DNA of 64,000 nt from Burkholderia cepacia ATCC 25416 (GCF_001411495.1 NZ_CP012981.1:310001-374000), one strand, 5' to 3'; counted from the stretch's first letter, positions 1 through 10,174 are shown. Notes: generated by a model from the sequence alone, not told the origin. Made by a program: numbers and translations.

Positions 1-120
1 CAGCGAAATCCGCAGACCGAAACGGTCGAGATTGAAACGCACGATCATCGGGATGTACGTGAAGTTTTCCGACGATTCGTGTTCGAAGGCGAATAGCAGT
101 GGAGCGTCGCTGAGTCCCAT
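1..120 (-). CDS. Nitrate reductase-associated protein, N-terminal 40 residues (partial)
   Basis: The gene begins with ATG at 120 and runs off the left edge, so only 40 residues are visible. They start MGLSDAPLLFAFEHE and continue with YIPMIVRFNLDRFGLRISL. The pattern of an F-F-E start, then IPM-x-VRF-x-LD and a G-L-x-ISL turn, resembles from memory the small cytoplasmic 'nitrate reductase associated' family (about 150 residues), whose biochemical role is unknown. It is transcribed divergently from fdhD, which also serves a molybdenum enzyme, and this fits the assignment. The rest of the protein cannot be judged. Confidence 0.55.
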   Translation of the reverse strand, partial: MGLSDAPLLFAFEHESSENFTYIPMIVRFNLDRFGLRISL

Positions 121-241
121 GATCGTTACCTGATGTGGCGGATGCCGGCGCGGCCGGCTTGCCTGGGGTATTTTAGAACCTCTGCGTGCGGGCGGCGGAT
201 ACGAATGCCGCCGCCCGCGCGCCGAATCAACGGGAGTGCTC

Positions 242-1078
242 GTGAATCCGACCGAATCCGGTGAAATGCGCGACGAACCGCGCGGCGCGATCGAACTGTC
301 CGTACGCCGCACGCGCGGCGGCGCCGTCGAAACCGCGCACGACTACGTGGGCCAGGAGTGGCCCGTCGCACTCGTCTTCAACGGCATCTCGCACGCGGTG
401 ATGATGTGTACGCCGTGCGACCTCGAAGCGTTCGCGGTCGGCTTCGCGATCTCGGAAGGGATCGTCGCGCGCGGCAGCGACATCAAGGACATCGAGGTGA
501 TCCTGCACGCCGACGCCCCGCTGCCGCATGCGGAAGTCCACCTGGAGGTCGTCCAGCAGGCGTTCGCCGCGCTGAAGGACCGGCGCCGCGCGCTCGCGGG
601 GCGCACCGGCTGCGGCGTATGCGGGATCGAAAGCATCGACCTGCTCGACCTCGCGCCCGAGCGCGTGCCCGATACGGGCTTTCTCGCGCGCCTCGCCCCC
701 GACGCGCTGACGCGCGCGGCGCAGGCGCTGCCGGCGCATCAGGCGCTCACACGGCTCACGGGCGGCCTGCACGCGGCCGCGTGGTGCGACGCAACAGGCG
801 CGATCCGGATGGCGTTCGAGGACGTCGGCCGCCACAACGCGCTCGACAAGCTGATCGGCTCGCTCGTGCTGTCGCGCGCCGACGCGACCGACGGCTTCGT
901 GTTCCTGTCGAGCCGCGCGAGCTACGAGCTCGTGCGCAAGGCCGCACGGGTCGGCATCCCGCTGGTGGCGACGATCTCCGCGCCGTCGTCGCTCGCGATC
1001 GAAATCGCAAAAGCGGCCGGCTTGCGGCTCGTCAGCTTCTGCCGCGAAACCGGCCACGTCGACTACGGCACGGCCTGA
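242..1078 (+). CDS. fdhD: Formate dehydrogenase accessory sulfurtransferase FdhD
   Basis: FdhD passes sulfur from a cysteine desulfurase to the bis-MGD molybdenum cofactor and so activates formate dehydrogenases in the cytoplasm. The protein is 278 residues, normal for the family. The sulfur-relay motif C-G-V-C lies at about residues 124-127 inside TGCGVCGIESI, and the conserved FEDVGRHNALDK follows in the C-terminal half. GTG at 242 is chosen because GGGAG (232-235 region) sits about six bases upstream. A GTG at 236 and an ATG at 266 are alternatives. No formate dehydrogenase structural gene is in the window. It converges on an enoyl-CoA hydratase gene, and the 51-base gap holds a 7-bp inverted repeat (1097-1103/1110-1116) without a T tract. 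Confidence 0.93.
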   Translation: MNPTESGEMRDEPRGAIELSVRRTRGGAVETAHDYVGQEWPVALVFNGISHAVMMCTPCDLEAFAVGFAISEGIVARGSDIKDIEVILHADAPLPHAEVHLEVVQQAFAALKDRRRALAGRTGCGVCGIESIDLLDLAPERVPDTGFLARLAPDALTRAAQALPAHQALTRLTGGLHAAAWCDATGAIRMAFEDVGRHNALDKLIGSLVLSRADATDGFVFLSSRASYELVRKAARVGIPLVATISAPSSLAIEIAKAAGLRLVSFCRETGHVDYGTA

Positions 1079-1129
1079 TCGCGTTCGCGGCGGCGCGCCG
1101 GCGAGCCATCGCCGGCACGGCCTGCTCCG

Positions 1130-1897
1130 TCAGTCGAACTGACGGAAATCCGGCTTGCGCTTCTCGAAGAACGCCGTCATCGCCTCGCGCGCTTCGGGCG
1201 CGCGCAGCATCGCGGCGAAGTGGCCCGCCTCCTCGGCCATCCGCGCGGACGTCGCCACACCGCCCGTATCCTTCAGCAGCGCCTTCGTCACGCGCAGCGA
1301 TGCCGCCGGCAGCGCCGCGAGCTTCGCCGCCTGCTTCGCCGCGAACGCGTCGAGCTCGGCCGCCGGCAGCACGCGGTTGACGATGCCGATGCGGTGCGCT
1401 TCCAGCGCATCGAACGCCTCGCCGAGCAGCAGCTTCTCGGCGGCGACCTGATGGCCGGCCAGGCGCGGCAGCAGCACGCTCGACGCAGCTTCCGGGCACA
1501 GGCCGAGCTGCGCGAACGGCAGCGAGAACGTCGCGGTGTCGGCTGCGTACACCAGATCGCAGTGCAGCAGCATCGTCACGCCGACGCCGATCGCGAGGCC
1601 CGGCACGGCGGCCACGATCGGCTTGCTCGCGGTGCTGATCCGCGCAAGGAACTGGAACACCGGAGCGGTGTCGTCCTTCGGCGGCGCCTTCATGAAATCC
1701 TCGAGATCGTTCCCCGCGGTGAAATTGCCGTCGCTGCCGCGCAGCAGGATCACGCGGATCGCCTTGTCTTCCTGCGCGTCGGCGAGCGCATCGGCCATCG
1801 TCTGGTACATCGCCGCCGTCAGCGCGTTCTTCTTCGCCGGGCGCGAGATCGTGATCGTCATCACGCCTTCGGCGCGTTCCACTTGAATTTCAGCCAC
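1130..1897 (-). CDS. Enoyl-CoA hydratase/isomerase family protein
   Basis: This is a 255-residue single-domain crotonase-fold protein, the usual length for the family. It most likely hydrates trans-2-enoyl-CoA in beta-oxidation or isomerises enoyl-CoAs. The N-terminal RPAKKNALTAAMY and the oxyanion-hole segment GNDLEDF followed by PIVAAVPGLAIGVG are typical. An Asp/Glu pattern after the second segment (LPFAQLGLCPEAASS) matches hydratase/isomerase members, but exact substrate is not predictable. GTG at 1897 is chosen because AAAGGAGA lies just upstream; an upstream in-frame extension lacks support. It follows the fatty-acid operon on the same strand but is separated from the thiolase gene by a probable terminator, so it may be transcribed partly on its own. 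Confidence 0.88.
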   Translation of the reverse strand: MAEIQVERAEGVMTITISRPAKKNALTAAMYQTMADALADAQEDKAIRVILLRGSDGNFTAGNDLEDFMKAPPKDDTAPVFQFLARISTASKPIVAAVPGLAIGVGVTMLLHCDLVYAADTATFSLPFAQLGLCPEAASSVLLPRLAGHQVAAEKLLLGEAFDALEAHRIGIVNRVLPAAELDAFAAKQAAKLAALPAASLRVTKALLKDTGGVATSARMAEEAGHFAAMLRAPEAREAMTAFFEKRKPDFRQFD

Positions 1898-1932
1898 AAC
1901 CGTCTCCTTTGACTTTCCTCTACCGGAACGAG

Positions 1933-1966
1933 AAAACGGTGCGCGAGCTTGTGGCCCGCGCACCGT
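1933..1966 (-). terminator. Intrinsic terminator downstream of the thiolase gene
   Basis: A perfect 10-bp inverted repeat (1936-1945 with 1957-1966, 11-base loop) is followed on the minus strand by TTTTC. It sits just after the thiolase stop codon and before the enoyl-CoA hydratase start, so it should end or attenuate the fatty-acid operon transcript. Confidence 0.65.
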
Positions 1967-1989
1967 CGTCGCTTTGCGTCGTGTCCTGC

Positions 1990-3189
<1,200 letters not shown>

Positions 3190-3215
3190 TTGAGACTCCT
3201 TGCCTTATCGCTCGC

Positions 3216-5651
3216 TCAGTTACGCACCGGCTTGCCGGTCTGCAACATGCCCATGATCCGTTCCTGCGTCTTCTGCGTGCCGAGCAGCTCGACGAACGCA
3301 CGGCGCTCGAGCGCGAGCAGCCACTGCTCGTCGACGAGGCTGCCGGCTTCGACGTCGCCGCCGCACACGGCTTCGGCGATGCGGCTCGCGATCAGGTAGT
3401 CGTGGTCGCTGATGAAGCGGCCGTCACGCATGTTGACGAGCGATGCCTTGATCGTCGCGATCGCCGAGCGGCCCGCGACCGGCACGTCCTTCGCACGCAG
3501 CGGTGCGCGGTAGCCGGTGGCGGCCAGCGCACGCGCTTCCTTCTTCGCGGTGTCGAGCAGTTCGAACACGTTGAAGACGATCGTGTCGGACGGCTTCACG
3601 TAGCCCATCGCACGTGCATCGTGCGCGGAGGCCGAGACCTTCGCCATCGCCGCGTTCTCGAACGACTTCGTGACGAACTTCAGGATGTCGGTGGTCGCGT
3701 TCGCGGCCGTCGCGGCGTCCGCTGCGCGCAGCGCCGCTTCCTTCAGGCCGCCGCCCGCCGGCACGAGGCCGACACCCACTTCGACGAGGCCGATGTAGCT
3801 CTCGACGTGAACGACGCGCTTCGCGCTGTGCAGCATCAGCTCGCACCCGCCGCCGAGCGCGATGCCCGACACGGCCGCGACGACCGGCACGTTCGCGTAC
3901 TTCACGCGCAGCATGCCTTCCTGGAACTTCTTCACGAACGGCTCGATACCCTTCGCGCCGCCCATCATGAACGCGGGCATCGCCTCTTCGAGGTTCGCGC
4001 CGGCCGAGAACGGGCCGCCCGGCGTGCCGAGCTTCAGCGACGTCGGCTGCCAGATCACCACGCCCTTGTAGTCCTTCTCCGCGAGTTCGATCGCCTGCAC
4101 GAGGCCGTCGATCACGCTCGGTCCGATCGTGTTCATCTTCGACTTGAACGACACGATCACGACGTCGTCTTCACCCGCACGATCGTCGACCCATGCGCGC
4201 ACCGCGTCGGTCTCGAACAGCGTCTTGCCGTACGTCTTCGGATCGGCGCCCGCTTCGCCGAGCAGCGGCGCGCGGAATACCTGCTTGTCGTAGACCGCGA
4301 GGTCGGAACGCGGCACGAAGCGCTTCGCAGCCGGTGCCCACGAGCCTTCGGCCGTGTGCACGCCGCCCTTCTCGGCAACCGCGCCTTCGAGCACCCACGA
4401 CGGCAGCGGCACGTTCGCGAGCGCCTTGCCGGCCGCGATGTCTTCCTGCACCCACTCGGCGACCTGCTTCCAGCCGGCGGCCTGCCAGCCTTCGAACGGG
4501 CCTTCGTTCCAGCCGAAGCCCCAGCGGATCGCGAGGTCGACGTCGCGCGCGTTGTCGGCGATCGATTCGAGATGCACGCCGATGTAGTGGAACACGTCGC
4601 GGAAAATCGACCACAGGAACTGCGCGTGCGGATGGTCCGTCTCGCGCAGCAGCTTCAGGCGTTCCGCTGGCGGGCGCTTCAGGATGCGGCCGACCGTTTC
4701 GTCAGCCTTCGCGCCCGAGTCGACATAGGTGCCCGTCTTCGCGTCGAGCACCTTGATCGCCTTGCCTTCCTTCTTGTAGAAACCGCCGCCCGTCTTCTGG
4801 CCGAGCGCGCCCTGCTTAACCAGTTCGGCGAGCACGGCGGGCGTCTGGTAGACCGGGAAGAACGGATCGTCGGCGAGGTTGTCCTGCATCGTCTTGATCA
4901 CGTGCGCCATCGTGTCGAGGCCGACCACGTCCGCGGTGCGGAACGTCGCCGACTTCGCGCGGCCGAGGCGGCTGCCCGTCAGGTCGTCGACTTCGTCGAA
5001 GCGCAGGCCGAACTTCGCGGCCTCGGTGATCACCGCGAGGATCGAGAAGATGCCGACGCGGTTCGCGATGAAGTTCGGCGTGTCCTTCGCGCGCACGACG
5101 CCCTTGCCGACGATGCTCGTCAGGAAGGTTTCGAGCTGGTCGAGGATCTCCGGACGCGTATGCGCGGTCGGGATCAGCTCGACGAGGTGCATGTAGCGCG
5201 GCGGGTTGAAGAAGTGCACGCCGCAGAAGCGCGACTTCAGCTCGTCCGAGAAACCTTCGGACAGCTTCGTGATCGACAGGCCCGACGTGTTGGTCGCGAA
5301 GATCGCGTTCGGCGCGATGTGCGGCGCGACCTTCTTGTACAGGTCGTGCTTCCAGTCCATCCGCTCGGCGATCGCCTCGATCACGACGTCGCACTCGGCG
5401 AGCTTCGCGATGTCGTCTTCGTAGTTCGCGGCTTCGAGGTATTTCGCGTCGTCCTTCACGCCGAACGGCGCAGGCGACAGCTTCTTCAGGTTCTCGATCG
5501 CCTTCAGCGCGATCGCGTTTTTCGGGCCTTCCTTGGCCGGCAGGTCGAACAGCAGCACCGGCACGCGCGCGTTGATGAGGTGCGCGGCGATCTGCGCGCC
5601 CATCACGCCGGCGCCCAGCACGGCGACCTTGCGAATCAGGAAATTGCTCAC
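3216..5651 (-). CDS. Fused 3-hydroxyacyl-CoA dehydrogenase / enoyl-CoA hydratase (FadN-like order)
   Basis: This 811-residue bifunctional enzyme performs hydration and NAD-dependent oxidation in beta-oxidation. The NAD-binding glycine motif GAGVMG is at residues 13-18, so the dehydrogenase domain is N-terminal (roughly 1-430). The crotonase domain lies in the C-terminal half (about 480-700, with VVAAVSGIALGGGCEL and LVEVGVGLVPAGGG). This is the reverse of E. coli FadB and resembles Bacillus FadN. GTG at 5651 is chosen because GGAG lies seven bases upstream. The 112-base gap to the acyl-CoA dehydrogenase gene holds two GC-rich stem-loops (5672-5699 and 5727-5757) without T tracts, which might stabilise or process the polycistronic mRNA. 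Confidence 0.92.
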   Translation of the reverse strand: MSNFLIRKVAVLGAGVMGAQIAAHLINARVPVLLFDLPAKEGPKNAIALKAIENLKKLSPAPFGVKDDAKYLEAANYEDDIAKLAECDVVIEAIAERMDWKHDLYKKVAPHIAPNAIFATNTSGLSITKLSEGFSDELKSRFCGVHFFNPPRYMHLVELIPTAHTRPEILDQLETFLTSIVGKGVVRAKDTPNFIANRVGIFSILAVITEAAKFGLRFDEVDDLTGSRLGRAKSATFRTADVVGLDTMAHVIKTMQDNLADDPFFPVYQTPAVLAELVKQGALGQKTGGGFYKKEGKAIKVLDAKTGTYVDSGAKADETVGRILKRPPAERLKLLRETDHPHAQFLWSIFRDVFHYIGVHLESIADNARDVDLAIRWGFGWNEGPFEGWQAAGWKQVAEWVQEDIAAGKALANVPLPSWVLEGAVAEKGGVHTAEGSWAPAAKRFVPRSDLAVYDKQVFRAPLLGEAGADPKTYGKTLFETDAVRAWVDDRAGEDDVVIVSFKSKMNTIGPSVIDGLVQAIELAEKDYKGVVIWQPTSLKLGTPGGPFSAGANLEEAMPAFMMGGAKGIEPFVKKFQEGMLRVKYANVPVVAAVSGIALGGGCELMLHSAKRVVHVESYIGLVEVGVGLVPAGGGLKEAALRAADAATAANATTDILKFVTKSFENAAMAKVSASAHDARAMGYVKPSDTIVFNVFELLDTAKKEARALAATGYRAPLRAKDVPVAGRSAIATIKASLVNMRDGRFISDHDYLIASRIAEAVCGGDVEAGSLVDEQWLLALERRAFVELLGTQKTQERIMGMLQTGKPVRN

Positions 5652-5763
5652 GGGATGTCTCCGGATAGTGTCGTGCAGCGCGGAGGTTGGGGCTGCACGG
5701 AGAAGTGAGTACCAGGAACCGATGCATCCGGGCGGCGCGCCTCGCGCCCCGCCCGGACTCGCG

Positions 5764-7551
5764 TCAGAACAGCGATTCGTCGACTTCCATCATCGTCTTC
5801 GAACCGGCGCGTGCGGCGCGGATCGTCGACGCCGTCTCGGGCAGCAGGCGCGCGAAGTAGAAGCGGGCCGTCGCGAGCTTCGACTTGTAGAACGGATCGC
5901 CCGACGCTTCCTTGTCGAGGGCGAGACGTGCCATGCGCGCCCAGAAGTACGAGAACACCAGGTGGCCGACGGTGCGCAGGTACGGCACGGCGGCGGCACC
6001 GACTTCGTCGGGGTTCTGCATCGCCTTCATGCCGATTTCCATCGTCAGCTTCTGCACCTTGTCGCCGATGTCGGCGAGCGGGTTGATGAACTCGGCCATT
6101 TCCGGCTTCACGCCTTCGGCTTCCGCGAATTCCGTCACGAGCTTGCCGAACTTCTTCAGCTTCGCGCCCATGTCGCCGAGCACCTTGCGGCCCAGCAGGT
6201 CGAGCGACTGGATCGAGTTCGTGCCTTCGTAGATCATGTTGATCCGCGCGTCGCGCACGTACTGCTCCATGCCCCACTCGGAGATGAAGCCGTGGCCGCC
6301 GTAGATCTGCATCGCGTGGTTGGTCGACTCGAATGCGTTGTCGGTCAGGAACGCCTTGATGATCGGCGTGAGCAGCGCGACGAGATCGGCCGCTTCCTTG
6401 CGCACCGCTTCGTCGGCGTGCGACAGTTCCTTGTCGATCTGCAGCGCGGACCAGTACGTGAACGCGCGCGCGCCTTCAGCATAGGCCTTCTGCGTGAGCA
6501 GCATGCGACGCACGTCCGGGTGCACGATGATCGGGTCGGCCGGCTTGTCCGGTGCCTTCGGGCCCGTCAGCGAACGCATCTGCAGGCGCTCCTTCGCGTA
6601 CGTGAGCGAGTTCTGGTACGCGACTTCCGTGAGGCCGAGGCCCTGCATGCCGACGCCGAGACGCGCGGCATTCATCATCACGAACATCGCGTTCAAGCCC
6701 TTGTTCGGCTCGCCGACCATCCAGCCCTTCGCGCCGTCCAGGTTCATCACGCACGTCGAGTTGCCGTGGATGCCCATCTTGTGCTCGATCGAGCCGCACT
6801 TGATGCCGTTGCGCTCGCCCGGCTCGCCCGACGCGTCCGGAATGAACTTCGGCACGATGAACAGCGAGATCCCCTTCGTGCCCTGCGGCGCGTCCGGCAG
6901 GCGCGCGAGCACGAGGTGGATGATGTTCTTCGACATGTCGTGCTCGCCGCTCGAGATGAAGATCTTCGTGCCGCTGATCGAGTACGAGCCGTCGCCGTTC
7001 GGTTCGGCCTTGGTGCGCAGGATGCCGAGGTCGGTGCCGCAGTGCGGCTCGGTCAGGCACATCGTGCCCGTCCATTCGCCCGACACGAGCTTCGGCAGGT
7101 ATTGCTTCTGGAGTTCCGGCGCGCCGTGCGCGTGCAGGCATTCATACGCGCCGTGCGACAGGCCCGGATACATCGTCCATGCCTGGTTCGCCGAATTCAG
7201 CATTTCGTAGAGCGCGTTGTTCACGAACGCGGGCAGGCCCTGGCCGCCGTAGTCCGGATCGCAGCCGAGCGCCGGCCAGCCGGCCTCGACGTATTGCTGG
7301 TAGGCCTCCTTGAAGCCGGTCGGGGTCTTCACGACGCCGTCGCCTTCATACGTGCAGCCTTCGCGGTCGCCGACCTGGTTCAGCGGGAACAGTACCTCGG
7401 AGCAGAACTTGCCCGCTTCCTCGAGGACCTGGTTGATCGTGTCGGCGTCGAGGTCCGCATGCTTGGGCATTTGCTTGACTTCGGCTTCGACGTTCAGAAG
7501 CTCGTGCAACACGAATTGCATGTCGCGCAGCGGCGCGGCGTACTGTCCCAT
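5764..7551 (-). CDS. Acyl-CoA dehydrogenase, large C-terminally extended type
   Basis: A 595-residue FAD-dependent acyl-CoA dehydrogenase for the first step of beta-oxidation. MCLTEPHCGTDLG and ISGTKIFISSGEHD belong to the FAD/substrate domain. The segment MIYEGTNSIQSLDLLGRKVL carries the usual catalytic glutamate (E of YEGTNSIQ). Members of about 390 residues end soon after this point; here about 150 more residues follow, as in the 600-residue FadE5-like class. ATG at 7551 is preferred over TTG at 7563 because GGAGAG lies six bases upstream of the ATG and the TTG overlaps that site. It is second in the operon, 58 bases after the TetR gene. Confidence 0.92.
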   Translation of the reverse strand: MGQYAAPLRDMQFVLHELLNVEAEVKQMPKHADLDADTINQVLEEAGKFCSEVLFPLNQVGDREGCTYEGDGVVKTPTGFKEAYQQYVEAGWPALGCDPDYGGQGLPAFVNNALYEMLNSANQAWTMYPGLSHGAYECLHAHGAPELQKQYLPKLVSGEWTGTMCLTEPHCGTDLGILRTKAEPNGDGSYSISGTKIFISSGEHDMSKNIIHLVLARLPDAPQGTKGISLFIVPKFIPDASGEPGERNGIKCGSIEHKMGIHGNSTCVMNLDGAKGWMVGEPNKGLNAMFVMMNAARLGVGMQGLGLTEVAYQNSLTYAKERLQMRSLTGPKAPDKPADPIIVHPDVRRMLLTQKAYAEGARAFTYWSALQIDKELSHADEAVRKEAADLVALLTPIIKAFLTDNAFESTNHAMQIYGGHGFISEWGMEQYVRDARINMIYEGTNSIQSLDLLGRKVLGDMGAKLKKFGKLVTEFAEAEGVKPEMAEFINPLADIGDKVQKLTMEIGMKAMQNPDEVGAAAVPYLRTVGHLVFSYFWARMARLALDKEASGDPFYKSKLATARFYFARLLPETASTIRAARAGSKTMMEVDESLF

Positions 7552-7609
7552 GACTCTCTCCAAAGGTGGGCAAAACGGCTCGAGCTCCTGGCGGGCGGAT
7601 CACGCGCCG

Positions 7610-8209
7610 CTAACGGCTCTCGCTCTGATACGAAACAATCGTCTTTTCCAGCGCGGCCCACGTGAGGCGCACGGCATCCGGCGAATGCAGGAAACGTGCG
7701 TCGTGATGCAGGCCGAGCGTGAAGCTGTACAACTCGAAGAGCATCAGGTCCGGATCGGTATCCGCACGCAGATGGCCTTCTTCCTTCGCCTGCGAAATGG
7801 CCCGCAGCATCGCGGCACGCCAGGCCGTCACGCTCGCGATCAACTGCTCGCGCACGGGGCTGTCAGGCCGGTCGTCGTACTCGACGGCCCCGCTGATGTA
7901 GATGCATCCGGTCGTCACCTCCTGGATGCGCTTCTCCGTCCAGCGGGCCAGCATCGCCCGAAGGCGCGGCAAGCCTCGCGGCTCGCGCAGGCTCGGAAAG
8001 AACACCTCGTTTTCGAAACGATGGTGATACTCGCGGACGACCTCGACCTGCAGGTCCTCGCGCGATCCGAAGTGCGCGAACACGCCGCTCTTGCTCATCT
8101 GCATGCGCTCGGCCAGCAAGCCGATCGTCAGCCCCTCCAGCCCGTCACGGCTGGCGAGGTCCAAAGCAGCTTCAAGTATCGCGGCACGCGTCTGTTCGCC
8201 TTTTCGCAT
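7610..8209 (-). CDS. TetR/AcrR-family transcriptional regulator of the fatty-acid operon
   Basis: A 199-residue one-domain-plus-ligand-domain repressor. The N-terminal helix-turn-helix reads GLTIGLLAERMQMSKSGVF followed by AHFGSREDLQ, a clear TetR signature, and the C-terminal half is the divergent ligand-binding region. It is the first gene of the minus-strand beta-oxidation operon and has an 18-bp palindrome in its own promoter region. The simplest model is autoregulation plus control of the downstream fad genes by an acyl-CoA or fatty acid. The ligand is an inference from context only. Confidence 0.9.
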   Translation of the reverse strand: MRKGEQTRAAILEAALDLASRDGLEGLTIGLLAERMQMSKSGVFAHFGSREDLQVEVVREYHHRFENEVFFPSLREPRGLPRLRAMLARWTEKRIQEVTTGCIYISGAVEYDDRPDSPVREQLIASVTAWRAAMLRAISQAKEEGHLRADTDPDLMLFELYSFTLGLHHDARFLHSPDAVRLTWAALEKTIVSYQSESR

Positions 8210-8233
8210 AGCTATTTCTGTAACCGTTCGGGG

Positions 8234-8251
8234 GTTCGAATAAAATCGAAC
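8234..8251. promoter_or_regulatory. Candidate TetR operator
   Basis: GTTCGA-ATAAAA-TCGAAC is a perfect inverted repeat with 6-bp arms, 25 bases before the TetR start codon. A wider pair, CCGTTCG (8224-8230) and CGAACGG (8247-8253), overlaps it. The rest of the 8210-8408 gap shows one further hairpin, CCGCACG/CGTGCGG at 8362-8377, with no good T tract on the minus strand. Confidence 0.5.
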
Positions 8252-8408
8252 GGCCGTACTATTATTGAGTGCGGCCGCTCGCGAAACAAGGAAATTATTA
8301 GAAACCGGTGTCTAACCGAGCCGCTATTTTGCGCGATTCCGGCGGGACCGGAGCGGCTTTTCCGCACGAACGTGCGGACAGATTTTTGAAGCGAACGCTT
8401 AGTCTGCG

Positions 8409-9683
8409 TCAGTCGTAACCACCGACCGTCAGCGCCTTCATCACGACACGATACGCCGTATAGGCGAGCCAGTTCAGCATGCGCTCGATGCGCGGGCGCG
8501 CGGCGAATCGGGCGGGGTCGATTTCCCGGCCGTCGGCAAACGCGGCCGCGATCGCGTCGCGCAGTTCGTTCGTGACAGCATCGTAGCGCACCAGCACGAC
8601 ATTCGCCTCATTGTTCAACATCAGGCTCAGCGCGTCCAGATTCGACGAACCGACTGTCGCCCAGTTGTCGTCGATCACGGCCACCTTACCGTGCAGCATC
8701 GTCTTGTCGTACTCGGCCACGCGCACGCCCGCGCGCAGCAGCGCGTGATACAGGAACGGCACGGCCGTATCGAGTGCCGCGAATTCCTTGCGGCCGATCA
8801 GGATCCGCACGTCGACGCCGCGCCGCGCGGCGCCCGCCAGCGCACGGCGCAGCTTGCGCCCCGGCATGAAGTACGGATTGGCCAGCAGGATCCGCTGGCG
8901 TGCCTGGCCGATCGCCGCGAGATACGCCTTCTCGATCGCGCGACGGTTCACGACGTTGTCGCGCGCGACGAACGCGACGCTCGGCTCCGTCACGACCCGC
9001 AGCGCGCCGGCCTTGATCCAGCGATGGCTGCGCATCCAGCGCCGAAACATGTCGGGGAACGCTTCCCCGCCATGCAGCCCGGCTGCGTATTGCGCATACG
9101 GCTTGTGACCGAACATGATCCGGTGCCACTGCAATTCGAACGCGGCGCGCACGTCCGACACCGCGGGCCCCGCCATCTCGACCGCGAAATCCCAGCGCGG
9201 AAACGGCAGCGTCGCGCCGCCCTGCGCGTAGTCGTCGACGATATTGATGCCGCCGCAGAATGCAACCGCGTGATCGATCACCGCGAGCTTGCGATGCGTG
9301 CGCGAGAAGCCGAAGCGGCCGAACAGGAAACGGTTGTAGATGCAGTGCTCGACGCCGGCCGCCACCCACGTGTCGAACAGCGGCAGGCGCGCGGTGCCGA
9401 TGCCGTCGGTGATCACGCGCACGCGCACGCCGCGCTGCGCCGCGCGGATCAGCGCGTCCGACACCGGCCGGCCGGCCGCGTCGTCGCAGAAGATGTAGGT
9501 TTCGAGCATCACCTGCTCGCGGGCGGCATCGATCCGCTCGATCAGTGCCCGGAAGAATGCGCCGCCGCCCTCGCACAGCCGCACGGTGTTGCCCGACGTA
9601 AAGGCGAGCCGCGACGCGGAACCGCGTTCCTGCAGGAACATCTGCCGCAATTGCGCGAAGCGCTTGCGGGCTTCCGCCGTCAT
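8409..9683 (-). CDS. Phospholipase D-family protein, cardiolipin synthase ClsB-like
   Basis: A 424-residue PLD-superfamily enzyme with two HKD motifs: HRKLAVIDHAVAFCGGIN in the first half and MLHGKVAVIDDNWATVGSSN in the second. Such proteins condense phospholipids to cardiolipin at the inner membrane. There are no N-terminal membrane helices of the ClsA kind, so ClsB-like is the best class, though other phosphatidyltransferase activities are possible. ATG at 9683 is chosen because it overlaps the nudB stop codon (ATGA), which implies translational coupling. An in-frame extension to 9854 would run through nudB and is rejected. A second PLD protein, a lipoprotein, is encoded at 37.8-39.4 kb. 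Confidence 0.87.
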   Translation of the reverse strand: MTAEARKRFAQLRQMFLQERGSASRLAFTSGNTVRLCEGGGAFFRALIERIDAAREQVMLETYIFCDDAAGRPVSDALIRAAQRGVRVRVITDGIGTARLPLFDTWVAAGVEHCIYNRFLFGRFGFSRTHRKLAVIDHAVAFCGGINIVDDYAQGGATLPFPRWDFAVEMAGPAVSDVRAAFELQWHRIMFGHKPYAQYAAGLHGGEAFPDMFRRWMRSHRWIKAGALRVVTEPSVAFVARDNVVNRRAIEKAYLAAIGQARQRILLANPYFMPGRKLRRALAGAARRGVDVRILIGRKEFAALDTAVPFLYHALLRAGVRVAEYDKTMLHGKVAVIDDNWATVGSSNLDALSLMLNNEANVVLVRYDAVTNELRDAIAAAFADGREIDPARFAARPRIERMLNWLAYTAYRVVMKALTVGGYD

Positions 9684-10174
9684 GCGGACGAGCCGTGCGG
9701 CGCGCGCGAGAGTGCCACGCGCGCGGGCAATTGCAGGATCGCCTCGGCATTCGACGGCGAGAAGCAGCGCGCGGCCGCCTCGCGGAACGGCAGCCACGCA
9801 TGGTCGACGTGCTCGCGCGGCGACAGCGTCACGTCGACGCGATGCGGCACGCACAGGCCGAACCAGTGTTCGGTGTTGCGCGTGACGCCCGGCGCATAGC
9901 GGTGCAGGTATTGCGGATAGATCGTGTACTCGATCCGGTGGCGCCAGTCGACGAGCGCGCTGGCCGGCACATCCGCGGTGCCGACCGCAATGCCGGTTTC
10001 CTCGGCCACTTCGCGCGCGGCGGTGACCGCGAGCGGCTCGTCGAGCGCGTCCTTCGAGCCGGTCACCGATTGCCAGAAATCGGGCTGGTCGGCACGCTTG
10101 ATCACGAGCACATCGAGGTCGGGCGTGTAGATCACGACAAGAACGGATTCGGGGATTTTCGGCGGCTTCGTCAT
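9680..10174 (-). CDS. nudB: Dihydroneopterin triphosphate diphosphatase (Nudix)
   Basis: A 164-residue Nudix hydrolase. The Nudix box is visible as GSKDALDEPLAVTAAREVAEETGI (G-x5-E-x7-REVxEETGI pattern, split by a short insertion). It removes pyrophosphate from dihydroneopterin triphosphate in folate biosynthesis. The assignment to NudB rather than another Nudix enzyme rests on the sequence MTKPPKIPESVLVVIYT and on its place next to aspS, the same neighbour as in E. coli. ATG at 10174 is chosen because it begins the conserved N terminus. Its stop overlaps the start of the PLD gene. Confidence 0.85.
   Translation of the reverse strand: MTKPPKIPESVLVVIYTPDLDVLVIKRADQPDFWQSVTGSKDALDEPLAVTAAREVAEETGIAVGTADVPASALVDWRHRIEYTIYPQYLHRYAPGVTRNTEHWFGLCVPHRVDVTLSPREHVDHAWLPFREAAARCFSPSNAEAILQLPARVALSRAPHGSSA

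Noticed and set aside
8362..8377. CCGCACG/CGTGCGG hairpin after the PLD gene
   Set aside because: The T run is on the wrong side for the minus-strand transcript, so not called a terminator.
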